DNA of 64,000 bases, taken from the NCBI RefSeq assembly GCF_051020765.1, contig NW_027469311.1, forward strand, positions 161,227 through 225,226, in the 5' to 3' direction. The position numbers and the translations under genes were made by a program. This stretch comes from Lasioglossum baleicum. Taxonomy: Eukaryota > Arthropoda > Insecta > Hymenoptera > Halictidae. Shown here piece by piece: positions 1-11,875 of the stretch (positions are counted from its first letter, which is position 1; each line of letters starts with the position of its first letter). The notes under the pieces were generated by a model, which ran no database searches, was not told the origin of the DNA, and was given only the letters and a program-made list of their open reading frames with translations.

Positions 1-175
1 ATGCGTTATGCGTTATGCGTTATGCGTTATGCGTTATGCGTTATGCGTTATGCGTTATGCGTTATGCGTTATGCGTTATGCGTTATGCGTTATGCGTTAT
101 GCGTTATGCGTTATGCGTTATGCGTTATGCGTTATGCGTTATGCGTTATGCGTTATGCGTTATGCGTTATGCGTT

Positions 176-343
176 TTGCGTTATGCGTTATGCGTTATGC
201 GTTATGACTTTTGCATTATGCGTTATGCGTTATGCGTTATGCGTTATGGGCTATGCGTTATGCCTTATGGTTTATACGTCATGCGTTATGCGTTATGCGT
301 TATGCGTTATGTGTTATGCGTTATGAGTTTTGCGTTACGCGTT
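176..343 (+). repeat. Module A, copy 1 (168 bases, 24 units)
   Basis: Order: TTG, 3 m, GAC (204), TTGCATT, 4 m, GGC (246), m, CCT, ATGGTTT, ATACGTC (274), 4 m, TGT (309), m, GAG, TTG, ACG. The ATACGTC form is shared only with copy 2. Confidence 0.93.
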
Positions 344-954
344 ATGCGTTATGCGTTATGCGTTATGCGTTATGCGTTATGCGTTATGCGTTATGCGTTA
401 TGCGTTATGCGTTATGCGTTATGCGTTATGCGTTATGCGTTATGCGTTATGCGTTATGCGTTATGCGTTAGGCGTTATGCGTTATGCGTTATGCGTTATG
501 AGTTTTGCGTTACGCGTTATGCGTTATGCGTTATGCGTTATGCGTTATGCGTTATTTGCGTTATGCGTTATGCGTTATGCGTTATGCGTTATGCGTTATG
601 CGTTATGCGTTATGCGTTATGCGTTATGCGTTATGCGTTATGCGTTATGCGTTATGCGTTATGCGTTATGCGTTATGCGTTATGCGTTATGCGTTATGCG
701 TTCTGCGTTATGCGTTATGCGTTATGCGTTATGCGTTATGCGTTATGCGTTATGCGTTATGCGTTATGCGTTATGCGTTATGCGTTATGCGTTATGCGTT
801 ATGCGTTATGCGTTATGCGTTATGCGTTATGCGTTATGCGTTATGCGTTATGCGTTATGCGTTATGCGTTATGCGTTATGCGTTATGCGTTATGCGTTAT
901 GCGTTATGCGTTATGCGTTATGCGTTATGCGTTATGCGTTATGCGTTATGCGTT

Positions 955-1169
955 ATGAGTTTTGCGTTTTGCGTTATGCGTTATGCGTTATGCGTTAAGC
1001 GTTATGCGTTATGCGTTATGCTTATGCCATATGCGTTATGCGTTATGCGTTATGCGTTATGCGTTATGCGTTATGCGTTATGCGTTATGCGTTATGCGTT
1101 ATGCGTTATGAGTTTTGCGTTACGCGTTATGCGTTATGCGTTATGCGTTATGCGTTATGCTTATGCCTT
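955..1169 (+). repeat. Module C, copy 1
   Basis: GAG-TTG-TTG, 3 m, AAG (997), 2 m, 6-mer (1018), CAT, 11 m, B (1108), 4 m, 6-mer (1157), CCT. The distance from GAG to the first 6-mer is 63 bases in all eight typical copies; only the CAT to B spacing varies much. Confidence 0.92.
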
Positions 1170-1871
1170 ATGCGTTATGCGTTATGCGTTATGCGTTATG
1201 CGTTATGCGTTATGCGTTATGCGTTATGCGTTATGCGTTATGCGTTATGCGTTATGCGTTATGCGTTATGCGTTATGCGTTATGCGTTATGCGTTATGCG
1301 TTATGCGTTATGCGTTATGCGTTATGCGTTATGCGTTATGCGTTATGCGTTATGCGTTATGCGTTATGCGTTATGCGTTATGCGTTATGCGTTATGCGTT
1401 ATGCGTTATGCGTTATGCGTTATGCGTTATTTGCGTTATGCGTTATGCGTTATGCGTTATGCGTTATGCGTTATGCGTTATGCGTTATGCGTTATGCGTT
1501 ATGCGTTATGCGTTATGCGTTATGCGTTATGCGTTATGCGTTATGCGTTATGCGTTATGCGTTATGCGTTATGCGTTATGCGTTATGCGTTATGCGTTAT
1601 GCGTTATGCGTTATGCGTTATGCGTTATGCGTTATGCGTTATGCGTTATGCGTTATGCGTTATGCGTTATGCGTTATGCGTTATGCGTTATGCGTTATGC
1701 GTTATGCGTTATGCGTTATGCGTTATGCGTTATGCGTTATGCGTTATGCGTTATGCGTTATGCGTTATGCGTTATGCGTTATGCGTTATGCGTTATGCGT
1801 TATGCGTTATGCGTTATGCGTTATGCGTTATGCGTTATGCGTTATGCGTTATGCGTTATGCGTTATGCGTT

Positions 1872-1955
1872 ATGCTTTAGGCGTTATGCGTAATGCGTTA
1901 TGCGTTATGCGTTATGCGTTATGCGTTATGCGTTATGCGTTATGCGTTCTGCGTT
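1872..1955 (+). repeat. Module E, copy 1
   Basis: ATGCTTT, AGGCGTT, ATGCGTA, then canonical units to CTG (1949). Start to CTG is 77 bases. Confidence 0.92.
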
Positions 1956-2242
1956 ATGCGTTATGCGTTATGCGTTATGCGTTATGCGTTATGCGTTATG
2001 CGTTATGCGTTATGCGTTATGCGTTATGCGTTATGCGTTATGCGTTATGCGTTATGCGTTATGCGTTATGCGTTATGCGTTATGCGTTATGCGTTATGCG
2101 TTATGCGTTATGCGTTATGCGTTATGCGTTATGCGTTATGCGTTATGCGTTATGCGTTATGCGTTATGCGTTATGCGTTATGCGTTATGCGTTATGCGTT
2201 ATGCGTTATGCGTTATGCGTTATGCGTTATGCGTTATGCGTT

Positions 2243-2478
2243 ATGAGTTTTGCGTTTTGCGTTATGCGTTATGCGTTATGCGTTAAGCGTTATGCGTTAT
2301 GCGTTATGCTTATGCCATATGCGTTATGCGTTATGCGTTATGCGTTATGCGTTATGCGTTATGCGTTATGCGTTATGCGTTATGCGTTATGCGTTATGCG
2401 TTATGCGTTATGCGTTATGAGTTTTGCGTTACGCGTTATGCGTTATGCGTTATGCGTTATGCGTTATGCTTATGCCTT
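2243..2478 (+). repeat. Module C, copy 2
   Basis: As copy 1 with 14 m between CAT (2312) and B (2417). The second 6-mer is at 2466. Confidence 0.92.
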
Positions 2479-2667
2479 ATGCGTTATGCGTTATGCGTTA
2501 TGCGTTATGCGTTATGCGTTATGCGTTATGCGTTATGCGTTATGCGTTATGCGTTATGCGTTATGCGTTATGCGTTATGCGTTATGCGTTATGCGTTATG
2601 CGTTATGCGTTATGCGTTATGCGTTATGCGTTATGCGTTATGCGTTATGCGTTATGCGTTATGCGTT

Positions 2668-2835
2668 TTGCGTTATGCGTTATGCGTTATGCGTTATGAC
2701 TTTTGCATTATGCGTTATGCGTTATGCGTTATGCGTTATGGGCTATGCGTTATGCCTTATGGTTTATACGTCATGCGTTATGCGTTATGCGTTATGCGTT
2801 ATGTGTTATGCGTTATGAGTTTTGCGTTACGCGTT
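2668..2835 (+). repeat. Module A, copy 2 (168 bases)
   Basis: Unit for unit the same as copy 1, including ATACGTC (2766), at an exact 2492-base offset. Flanks match too: an AGG unit follows at 2969, one unit further out than after copy 1. Confidence 0.93.
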
Positions 2836-3402
2836 ATGCGTTATGCGTTATGCGTTATGCGTTATGCGTTATGCGTTATGCGTTATGCGTTATGCGTTAT
2901 GCGTTATGCGTTATGCGTTATGCGTTATGCGTTATGCGTTATGCGTTATGCGTTATGCGTTATGCGTTAGGCGTTATGCGTTATGCGTTATGCGTTATGC
3001 GTTATGCGTTATGCGTTATGCGTTATGCGTTATGCGTTATGCGTTATGCGTTATGCGTTATGCGTTATGCGTTATGCGTTATGCGTTATGCGTTATGCGT
3101 TATGCGTTATGCGTTATGCGTTATGCGTTATGCGTTATGCGTTATGCGTTCTGCGTTATGCGTTATGCGTTATGCGTTATGCGTTATGCGTTATGCGTTA
3201 TGCGTTATGCGTTATGCGTTATGCGTTATGCGTTATGCGTTATGCGTTATGCGTTATGCGTTATGCGTTATGCGTTATGCGTTATGCGTTATGCGTTATG
3301 CGTTATGCGTTATGCGTTATGCGTTATGCGTTATGCGTTATGCGTTATGCGTTATGCGTTATGCGTTATGCGTTATGCGTTATGCGTTATGCGTTATGCG
3401 TT

Positions 3403-3617
3403 ATGAGTTTTGCGTTTTGCGTTATGCGTTATGCGTTATGCGTTAAGCGTTATGCGTTATGCGTTATGCTTATGCCATATGCGTTATGCGTTATGCGTTA
3501 TGCGTTATGCGTTATGCGTTATGCGTTATGCGTTATGCGTTATGCGTTATGCGTTATGAGTTTTGCGTTACGCGTTATGCGTTATGCGTTATGCGTTATG
3601 CGTTATGCTTATGCCTT
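3403..3617 (+). repeat. Module C, copy 3
   Basis: As copy 1, also 11 m between CAT (3472) and B (3556). A 6-mer-CAC pair follows closely at 3639. A CTG unit lies exactly 252 bases upstream (3151), as before copy 1 (703). Confidence 0.92.
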
Positions 3618-3826
3618 ATGCGTTATGCGTTATGCGTTATGCTTATGCCACATGCGTTATGCGTTATGCGTTATGCGTTATGCGTTATGCGTTATGCGTT
3701 ATGCGTTATGCGTTATGCGTTATGCGTTATGCGTTATGCGTTATGCGTTATGCGTTATGCGTTATGCGTTATGCGTTATGCGTTATGCGTTATGCGTTAT
3801 GCGTTATGCGTTATGCGTTATGCGTT

Positions 3827-3917
3827 ATGCTTTAGGCGTTATGCGTAATGCGTTATGCGTTATGCGTTATGCGTTATGCGTTATGCGTTATGCGTTATGC
3901 GTTATGCGTTCTGCGTT
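3827..3917 (+). repeat. Module E, copy 2
   Basis: Same opening triplet of units; CTG at 3911, 84 bases from the start. A 6-mer-CAC lies 188 bases upstream. A lone ATGCATT unit occurs later at about 4108. Confidence 0.92.
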
Positions 3918-4197
3918 ATGCGTTATGCGTTATGCGTTATGCGTTATGCGTTATGCGTTATGCGTTATGCGTTATGCGTTATGCGTTATGCGTTATGCGT
4001 TATGCGTTATGCGTTATGCGTTATGCGTTATGCGTTATGCGTTATGCGTTATGCGTTATGCGTTATGCGTTATGCGTTATGCGTTATGCGTTATGCGTTA
4101 TGCGTTATGCATTATGCGTTATGCGTTATGCGTTATGCGTTATGCGTTATGCGTTATGCGTTATGCGTTATGCGTTATGCGTTATGCGTTATGCGTT

Positions 4198-4419
4198 ATG
4201 AGTTTTGCGTTTTGCGTTATGCGTTATGCGTTATGCGTTAAGCGTTATGCGTTATGCGTTATGCTTATGCCATATGCGTTATGCGTTATGCGTTATGCGT
4301 TATGCGTTATGCGTTATGCGTTATGCGTTATGCGTTATGCGTTATGCGTTATGCGTTATGAGTTTTGCGTTACGCGTTATGCGTTATGCGTTATGCGTTA
4401 TGCGTTATGCTTATGCCTT
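4198..4419 (+). repeat. Module C, copy 4
   Basis: 12 m between CAT (4267) and B (4358); second 6-mer at 4407. A plain tract of 518 bases (74 units) follows. Confidence 0.92.
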
Positions 4420-5293
4420 ATGCGTTATGCGTTATGCGTTATGCGTTATGCGTTATGCGTTATGCGTTATGCGTTATGCGTTATGCGTTATGCGTTATGC
4501 GTTATGCGTTATGCGTTATGCGTTATGCGTTATGCGTTATGCGTTATGCGTTATGCGTTATGCGTTATGCGTTATGCGTTATGCGTTATGCGTTATGCGT
4601 TATGCGTTATGCGTTATGCGTTATGCGTTATGCGTTATGCGTTATGCGTTATGCGTTATGCGTTATGCGTTATGCGTTATGCGTTATGCGTTATGCGTTA
4701 TGCGTTATGCGTTATGCGTTATGCGTTATGCGTTATGCGTTATGCGTTATGCGTTATGCGTTATGCGTTATGCGTTATGCGTTATGCGTTATGCGTTATG
4801 CGTTATGCGTTATGCGTTATGCGTTATGCGTTATGCGTTATGCGTTATGCGTTATGCGTTATGCGTTATGCGTTATGCGTTATGCGTTATGCGTTATGCG
4901 TTATGCGTTATGCGTTATGCGTTATGCGTTATGCGTTATGAGTTTTGCGTTACGCGTTATGCGTTATGCGTTATGCGTTATGCGTTATGCGTTATGCGTT
5001 ATGCGTTATGCGTTATGCGTTATGCGTTATGCGTTATGCGTTATGCGTTATGCGTTATGCGTTATGCGTTATGCGTTATGCGTTATGCGTTATGCGTTAT
5101 GCGTTATGCTTATGCCACATGCGTTATGCGTTATGCGTTATGCGTTATGCGTTATGCGTTATGCGTTATGCGTTATGCGTTATGCGTTATGCGTTATGCG
5201 TTATGCGTTATGCGTTATGCGTTATGCGTTATGCGTTATGCGTTATGCGTTATGCGTTATGCGTTATGCGTTATGCGTTATGCGTTATGCGTT

Positions 5294-5377
5294 ATGCTTT
5301 AGGCGTTATGCGTAATGCGTTATGCGTTATGCGTTATGCGTTATGCGTTATGCGTTATGCGTTATGCGTTCTGCGTT
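5294..5377 (+). repeat. Module E, copy 3
   Basis: CTG at 5371, 77 bases from the start; 6-mer-CAC 188 bases upstream (5106). First member of a tandem pair with copy 4. Confidence 0.92.
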
Positions 5378-5768
5378 ATGCGTTATGCGTTATGCGTTAT
5401 GCGTTATGCGTTATGCGTTATGCGTTATGCGTTATGCGTTATGCGTTATGCGTTATGCGTTATGCGTTATGCGTTATGCGTTATGCGTTATGCGTTATGC
5501 GTTATGCGTTATGCGTTATGCGTTATGCGTTATGCGTTATGCGTTATGCGTTATGCGTTATGCGTTATGCGTTATGCGTTATGCGTTATGCTTATGCCAC
5601 ATGCGTTATGCGTTATGCGTTATGCGTTATGCGTTATGCGTTATGCGTTATGCGTTATGCGTTATGCGTTATGCGTTATGCGTTATGCGTTATGCGTTAT
5701 GCGTTATGCGTTATGCGTTATGCGTTATGCGTTATGCGTTATGCGTTATGCGTTATGCGTTATGCGTT

Positions 5769-5859
5769 ATGCTTTAGGCGTTATGCGTAATGCGTTATGC
5801 GTTATGCGTTATGCGTTATGCGTTATGCGTTATGCGTTATGCGTTATGCGTTCTGCGTT
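5769..5859 (+). repeat. Module E, copy 4
   Basis: CTG at 5853, 84 bases from the start; 6-mer-CAC 181 bases upstream (5588). Second member of the tandem pair, 475 bases after copy 3. Confidence 0.92.
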
Positions 5860-6132
5860 ATGCGTTATGCGTTATGCGTTATGCGTTATGCGTTATGCGT
5901 TATGCGTTATGCGTTATGCGTTATGCGTTATGCGTTATGCGTTATGCGTTATGCGTTATGCGTTATGCGTTATGCGTTATGCGTTATGCGTTATGCGTTA
6001 TGCGTTATGCGTTATGCGTTATGCGTTATGCGTTATGCGTTATGCGTTATGCGTTATGCGTTATGCGTTATGCGTTATGCGTTATGCGTTATGCGTTATG
6101 CGTTATGCGTTATGCGTTATGCGTTATGCGTT

Positions 6133-6375
6133 ATGAGTTTTGCGTTTTGCGTTATGCGTTATGCGTTATGCGTTAAGCGTTATGCGTTATGCGTTATGCT
6201 TATGCCATATGCGTTATGCGTTATGCGTTATGCGTTATGCGTTATGCGTTATGCGTTATGCGTTATGCGTTATGCGTTATGCGTTATGCGTTATGCGTTA
6301 TGAGTTTTGCGTTACGCGTTATGCGTTATGCGTTATGCGTTATGCGTTATGCGTTATGCGTTATGCTTATGCCTT
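6133..6375 (+). repeat. Module C, copy 5
   Basis: 13 m between CAT (6202) and B (6300), and 6 m instead of the usual 4 between B and the second 6-mer (6363). Confidence 0.92.
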
Positions 6376-7174
6376 ATGCGTTATGCGTTATGCGTTATGC
6401 GTTATGCGTTATGCGTTATGCGTTATGCGTTATGCGTTATGCGTTATGCGTTATGCGTTATGCGTTATGCGTTATGCGTTATGCGTTATGCGTTATGCGT
6501 TATGCGTTATGCGTTATGCGTTATGCGTTATGCGTTATGCGTTATGCGTTATGCGTTATGCGTTATGCGTTATGCGTTATGCGTTATGCGTTATGCGTTA
6601 TGCGTTATGCGTTATGCGTTATGCGTTATGCGTTATGCGTTATGCGTTATGCGTTATGCGTTATGCGTTATGCGTTATGCGTTATGCGTTATGCGTTATG
6701 CGTTATGCGTTATGCGTTATGCGTTATGCGTTATGCGTTATGCGTTATGCGTTATGCGTTATGCGTTATGCGTTATGCGTTATGCGTTATGCGTTATGCG
6801 TTATGCGTTATGCGTTATGCGTTATGCGTTATGCGTTATGCGTTATGCGTTATGCGTTATGCGTTATGCGTTATGAGTTTTGCGTTACGCGTTATGCGTT
6901 ATGCGTTATGCGTTATGCGTTATGCGTTATGCGTTATGCGTTATGCGTTATGCGTTATGCGTTATGCGTTATGCGTTATGCGTTATGCGTTATGCGTTAT
7001 GCGTTATGCGTTATGCTTATGCCACATGCGTTATGCGTTATGCGTTATGCGTTATGCGTTATGCGTTATGCGTTATGCGTTATGCGTTATGCGTTATGCG
7101 TTATGCGTTATGCGTTATGCGTTATGCGTTATTTGCGTTATGCGTTATGCGTTATGCGTTATGCGTTATGCGTT

Positions 7175-7265
7175 GTGCGTTGTGCGTTATGCGTTGTGCG
7201 TTGTGCGTTGTGCGTTGTGCGTTGTGCGTTGTGCGTTGTGCGTTGTGCGTTGTGCGTTCTGCGTT
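7175..7265 (+). repeat. GTG run 1, hybrid form, CTG-closed
   Basis: 2 GTG, 1 m, 9 GTG, then CTG (7259). The interrupting canonical unit is a class 2 trait while the CTG end is class 1. TTT9 opens it at 7131. First GTG units in the window. Confidence 0.92.
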
Positions 7266-7356
7266 ATGCGTTATGCGTTATGCGTTATGCGTTATGCGTT
7301 ATGCGTTATGCGTTATGCGTTATGCGTTATGCGTTATGCGTTATGCGTTATGCGTT

Positions 7357-7439
7357 ATGCTTATGCCATATGCGTTATGCGTTATGCGTTATACGTTATG
7401 CGTTATGCGTTATGCGTTATGAGTTTTGCGTTACGCGTT
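7357..7439 (+). repeat. Module D, divergent copy (83 bases)
   Basis: 6-mer, CAT (7363), 3 m, ATACGTT (7391), 3 m, B ending 7439. One canonical unit shorter than the other five copies, and 40 kb from the nearest of them. Confidence 0.88.
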
Positions 7440-7803
7440 ATGCGTTATGCGTTATGCGTTATGCGTTATGCGTTATGCGTTATGCGTTATGCGTTATGCG
7501 TTATGCGTTATGCGTTATGCGTTATGCGTTATGCGGTATGCGTTATGCGTTATGCGTTATGCGTTATGCGTTATGCGTTATGCGTTATGCGTTATGCGTT
7601 ATGCGTTATGCGTTATGCGTTATGCGTTATGCGTTATGCGTTATGCGTTATGCGTTATGCGTTATGCGTTATGCGTTATGCGTTATGCGTTATGCGTTAT
7701 GCGTTATGCGTTATGCGTTATGCGTTATGCGTTATGCGTTATGCGTTATGCGTTATGCGTTATGCGTTATGCGTTATGCGTTATGCGTTATGCGTTATGC
7801 GTT

Positions 7804-7852
7804 GTGCGTTGTGCGATGTGCGTTGTGCGTTGTGCGTTGTGCGTTGTGCGTT
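7804..7852 (+). repeat. GTG run 2, class 3 (GTGCGAT, no CTG)
   Basis: GTG, GTGCGAT (7811), 5 GTG, then straight back to canonical units. AAG follows 105 bases later. Confidence 0.92.
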
Positions 7853-8229
7853 ATGCGTTATGCGTTATGCGTTATGCGTTATGCGTTATGCGTTATGCGT
7901 TATGCGTTATGCGTTATGCGTTATGCGTTATGCGTTATGCGTTATGCGTTATGCGTTAAGCGTTATTTGCGTTATGGGTTATGCGTTATGCGTTATGCGT
8001 TATGCGTTATGCGTTATGCGTTATGCGTTATGCGTTATGCGTTATGCGTTATGCGTTATGCGTTAAGCGTTATTTGCGTTATGGGTTATGCGTTATGCGT
8101 TATGCGTTATGCGTTATGCGTTATGCGTTATGCGTTATGCGTTATGCGTTATGCGTTATGCGTTATGCGTTATGCGTTATTTGCGTTATGCGTTATGCGT
8201 TATGCGTTATGCGTTATGCGTTATGCGTT

Positions 8230-8299
8230 GTGCGTTGTGCGTTGTGCGTTGTGCGTTGTGCGTTGTGCGTTGTGCGTTGTGCGTTGTGCGTTCTGCGTT
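8230..8299 (+). repeat. GTG run 3, class 1
   Basis: 9 GTG units closed by CTG at 8293; TTT9 about 50 bases upstream. Confidence 0.92.
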
Positions 8300-8474
8300 A
8301 TGCGTTATGCGTTATGCGTTATGCGTTATGCGTTATGCGTTATGCGTTATGCGTTATGCGTTATGCGTTATGCGTTATGCGTTATGCGTTATGCGTTATG
8401 CGTTATGCGTTATGCGTTATGCGTTATGCGTTATGCGTTATGCGTTATGCGTTATGCGTTATGCGTTATGCGTT

Positions 8475-8551
8475 GTGCGTTGTGCGTTGTGCGTTGTGCG
8501 TTGTGCGTTGTGCGTTGTGCGTTGTGCGTTGTGCGTTGTGCGTTCTGCGTT
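8475..8551 (+). repeat. GTG run 4, class 1
   Basis: 10 GTG units closed by CTG at 8545. No TTT9 between it and run 3, unlike most class 1 runs. Confidence 0.92.
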
Positions 8552-8649
8552 ATGCGTTATGCGTTATGCGTTATGCGTTATGCGTTATGCGTTATGCGTT
8601 ATGCGTTATGCGTTATGCGTTATGCGTTATGCGTTATGCGTTATGCGTT

Positions 8650-8719
8650 GTGCGTTGTGCGTTGTGCGTTGTGCGTTGTGCGTTGTGCGTTGTGCGTTGT
8701 GCGTTGTGCGTTCTGCGTT
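8650..8719 (+). repeat. GTG run 5, class 1
   Basis: 9 GTG units closed by CTG at 8713, again without TTT9. Runs 3, 4 and 5 form a local triplet spaced 245 and 175 bases apart. Confidence 0.92.
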
Positions 8720-9258
8720 ATGCGTTATGCGTTATGCGTTATGCGTTATGCGTTATGCGTTATGCGTTATGCGTTATGCGTTATGCGTTATGCGTTATGT
8801 GTTATGCGTTATGGGTTATGAGTTTTGCGTTACGCGTTATGCGTTATGCGTTATGCGTTATGCGTTATGCGTTATGCGTTATGCGTTATGCGTTATGCGT
8901 TATGCGTTATGCGTTATGCGTTATGCGTTATGCGTTATGCGTTATGCGTTATGCGTTATGCGTTATGCGTTATGTGTTATGCGTTATGGGTTATGAGTTT
9001 TGCGTTACGCGTTATGCGTTATGCGTTATGCGTTATGCGTTATGCGTTATGCGTTATGCGTTATGCGTTATGCGTTATGCGTTATGCGTTATGCGTTATG
9101 CGTTATGCGTTATGCGTTATGCGTTATGCGTTATGCGTTATGCGTTATGCGTTATGCGTTATGCGTTATGCGTTATGCGTTATGCGTTATGCGTTATGCG
9201 TTATGCGTTATGCGTTATGCGTTATGCGTTATGCGTTATGCGTTATGCGTTATGCGTT

Positions 9259-9307
9259 GTGCGTTGTGCGATGTGCGTTGTGCGTTGTGCGTTGTGCGTT
9301 GTGCGTT
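9259..9307 (+). repeat. GTG run 6, class 3
   Basis: Same seven units as run 2, with GTGCGAT at 9266, 1455 bases downstream of it. AAG follows 119 bases after the run (105 after run 2). Confidence 0.92.
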
Positions 9308-10027
9308 ATGCGTTATGCGTTATGCGTTATGCGTTATGCGTTATGCGTTATGCGTTATGCGTTATGCGTTATGCGTTATGCGTTATGCGTTATGCGTTAT
9401 GCGTTATGCGTTATGCGTTATGCGTTAAGCGTTATTTGCGTTATGGGTTATGCGTTATGCGTTATGCGTTATGCGTTATGCGTTATGCTTTATGCGTTAT
9501 GCGTTATGCGTTATGCGTTATGCGTTATGCGTTATGCGTTATGCGTTATGCGTTATGCGTTATGCGTTATGCGTTATGCGTTATGCGTTATGCGTTATGC
9601 GTTATGCGTTATGCGTTATGCGTTATGCGTTATGCGTTATGCGTTATGCGTTATGCGTTATGCGTTATGGGTTATGAGTTTTGCGTTACGCGTTATGCGT
9701 TATGCGTTATGCGTTATGCGTTATGCGTTATGCGTTATGCGTTATGCGTTATGCGTTATGCGTTATGCGTTATGCGTTATGCGTTATGCGTTATGCGTTA
9801 TGCGTTATGCGTTATGCGTTATGCGTTATGCGTTATGCGTTATGCGTTAAGCGTTATTTGCGTTATGGGTTATGCGTTATGCGTTATGCGTTATGCGTTA
9901 TGCGTTATGCGTTATGCGTTATGCGTTATGCGTTATGCGTTATGCGTTATGCGTTATTTGCGTTATGCGTTATGCGTTATGCGTTATGCGTTATGCGTTA
10001 TGCGTTATGCGTTATGCGTTATGCGTT

Positions 10028-10118
10028 GTGCGTTGTGCGTTGTGCGTTGTGCGTTGTGCGTTGTGCGTTGTGCGTTGTGCGTTGTGCGTTGTGCGTTGTG
10101 CGTTGTGCGTTCTGCGTT
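10028..10118 (+). repeat. GTG run 7, class 1
   Basis: 12 GTG units closed by CTG at 10112. Confidence 0.92.
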
Positions 10119-10607
10119 ATGCGTTATGCGTTATGCGTTATGCGTTATGCGTTATGCGTTATGCGTTATGCGTTATGCGTTATGCGTTATGCGTTATGCG
10201 TTATGCGTTATGCGTTATGCGTTATGCGTTATGCGTTATGCGTTATGCGTTATGCGTTATGCGTTATGCGTTATGCGTTATGCGTTATGTGTTATGCGTT
10301 ATGGGTTATGAGTTTTGCGTTACGCGTTATGCGTTATGCGTTATGCGTTATGCGTTATGCGTTATGCGTTATGCGTTATGCGTTATGCGTTATGCGTTAT
10401 GCGTTATGCGTTATGCGTTATGCGTTATGCGTTATGCTTATGCCATATGCGTTATGCGTTATGCGTTATGCGTTATGCGTTATGAGTTTTGCGTTACGCG
10501 TTACGCGTTATGCGTTATGCGTTATGCGTTATGCGTTATGCGTTATGCGTTATGCGTTATGCGTTATGCGTTATGCGTTATGCGTTATGCGTTATGCGTT
10601 ATGCGTT

Positions 10608-10684
10608 ATGCTTTAGGCGTTATGCGTAATGCGTTATGCGTTATGCGTTATGCGTTATGCGTTATGCGTTATGCGTTCTGCGTT
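10608..10684 (+). repeat. Module E, copy 5
   Basis: CTG at 10678, 70 bases from the start. It lies 105 bases after a B element with a doubled ACG unit (10496, 10503). Confidence 0.92.
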
Positions 10685-11064
10685 ATGCGTTATGCGTTAT
10701 GCGTTATGCGTTATGCGTTATGCGTTATGCGTTATGCGTTATGCGTTATGCGTTATGCGTTATGCGTTATGCGTTATGCGTTATGCGTTATGCGTTATGC
10801 GTTATGCGTTATGCGTTATGCGTTATGCGTTATGCGTTATGCGTTATGCGTTATGCGTTATGCGTTATGCGTTATGCGTTATGCGTTATGCGTTATGCGT
10901 TATGCGTTATGCGTTATGCGTTATGCGTTATGCGTTATGCGTTATGCGTTATGCGTTATGCGTTATGCGTTATGCGTTATGCGTTATGCGTTATGCGTTA
11001 TGCGTTATGCGTTATGCGTTATTTGCGTTATGCGTTATGCGTTATGCGTTATGCGTTATGCGTT

Positions 11065-11141
11065 GTGCGTTGTGCGTTGTGCGTTGTGCGTTGTGCGTTG
11101 TGCGTTGTGCGTTGTGCGTTGTGCGTTGTGCGTTCTGCGTT
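11065..11141 (+). repeat. GTG run 8, class 1
   Basis: 10 GTG units closed by CTG at 11135; TTT9 about 45 bases upstream. Confidence 0.92.
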
Positions 11142-11470
11142 ATGCGTTATGCGTTATGCGTTATGCGTTATGCGTTATGCGTTATGCGTTATGCGTTATG
11201 CGTTATGCGTTATGCGTTATGCGTTATGCGTTATGCGTTATGCGTTATGCGTTATGCGTTATGCGTTATGCGTTATGCGTTATGCGTTATGCGTTATGCG
11301 TTATGCGTTATGCGTTATGCGTTATGGGTTATGAGTTTTGCGTTACGCGTTATGCGTTATGCGTTATGCGTTATGCGTTATGCGTTATGCGTTATGCGTT
11401 ATGCGTTATGCGTTATGCGTTATGCGTTATGCGTTATGCGTTATGCGTTATGCGTTATGCGTTATGCGTT

Positions 11471-11722
11471 CTGCGTTATGCGTTATGCGTTATGCGTTAT
11501 GCGTTATGCGTTATGCGTTATGCGTTATGCGTTATGCGTTATGCGTTATGCGTTATGCGTTATGCGTTATGCGTTATGCGTTATGCGTTATGCCTTATGC
11601 GTTATGCGTTATGCGTTATGCGTTATGCGTTATGCGTTATGCGTGATGCGTTATGCGTTATGCGGTATGCGTTATGCGTTATGCGTTATGCGTTATGCGT
11701 TATGCGTTATGCGTTATGCTTT
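11471..11722 (+). repeat. Patch rich in one-off variant units
   Basis: Within about 250 bases there is a CTG unit (11471), a CCT unit without its usual 6-mer (11590), an ATGCGTG unit (11639), a GGT unit (11660) and an ATGCTTT unit (11716). Elsewhere these variants appear inside recurring modules, but this order is not repeated in the window. It looks like a locally diverged stretch that has not been re-amplified. Confidence 0.75.
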
Positions 11723-11813
11723 ATGCGTTATGCGTTATGCGTTATGCGTTATGCGTTATGCGTTATGCGTTATGCGTTATGCGTTATGCGTTATGCGTTA
11801 TGCGTTATGCGTT

Positions 11814-11875
11814 ATGAGTTTTGCGTTTTGCGTTATGCGTTATGCGTTATGCGTTATGCGTTATGCTTATGCCAT
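11814..11875 (+). repeat. C-like module lacking AAG
   Basis: GAG-TTG-TTG, 4 m, 6-mer (11863), CAT. No AAG unit. The only such copy in the left half; a B follows at 11939. Confidence 0.88.

Larger units (their letters stand above)
1..7130 (+). repeat. Array domain 1: A/C/E modules, no GTG runs
   Basis: This stretch holds two A modules (176, 2668), five C modules (955, 2243, 3403, 4198, 6133) and four E modules (1872, 3827, 5294, 5769). Between them are plain ATGCGTT tracts of up to 518 bases. Not one GTGCGTT unit is seen here, which separates it from the next domain. The 6-mer plus CAC pair occurs at 3639, 5106, 5588 and about 7014; the first three sit 181-188 bases before an E module. AGG units at 470 and 2969 follow the two A modules at nearly the same distance, so 1-470 and 2493-2969 are copies of each other. 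Confidence 0.9.

Noticed and set aside
176..343. Module A as a degenerate mobile element
   Set aside because: It resolves completely into 24 seven-base units, has no terminal inverted repeats, target duplication or open frame of its own, and spreads together with its flanks.
323..343. ACGCGT palindrome in B elements as a regulatory site (it matches the MCB box core of yeast cell-cycle promoters)
   Set aside because: A single A-to-C style unit variant repeated about a hundred times in a satellite, with no promoter or gene nearby; a six-base match carries no weight here.
955..6375. Possible CRISPR-like array (recurring landmarks with spacers between)
   Set aside because: The spacers are themselves ATGCGTT units and there are no unique spacers, leader or cas genes.
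8230..8719. Cysteine-rich translations over GTG runs as a possible repeat protein
   Set aside because: They are the same satellite with A changed to G at the first unit position; runs vary in length by whole 7-base units, which shifts the reading frame each time and would not be kept in a coding sequence.
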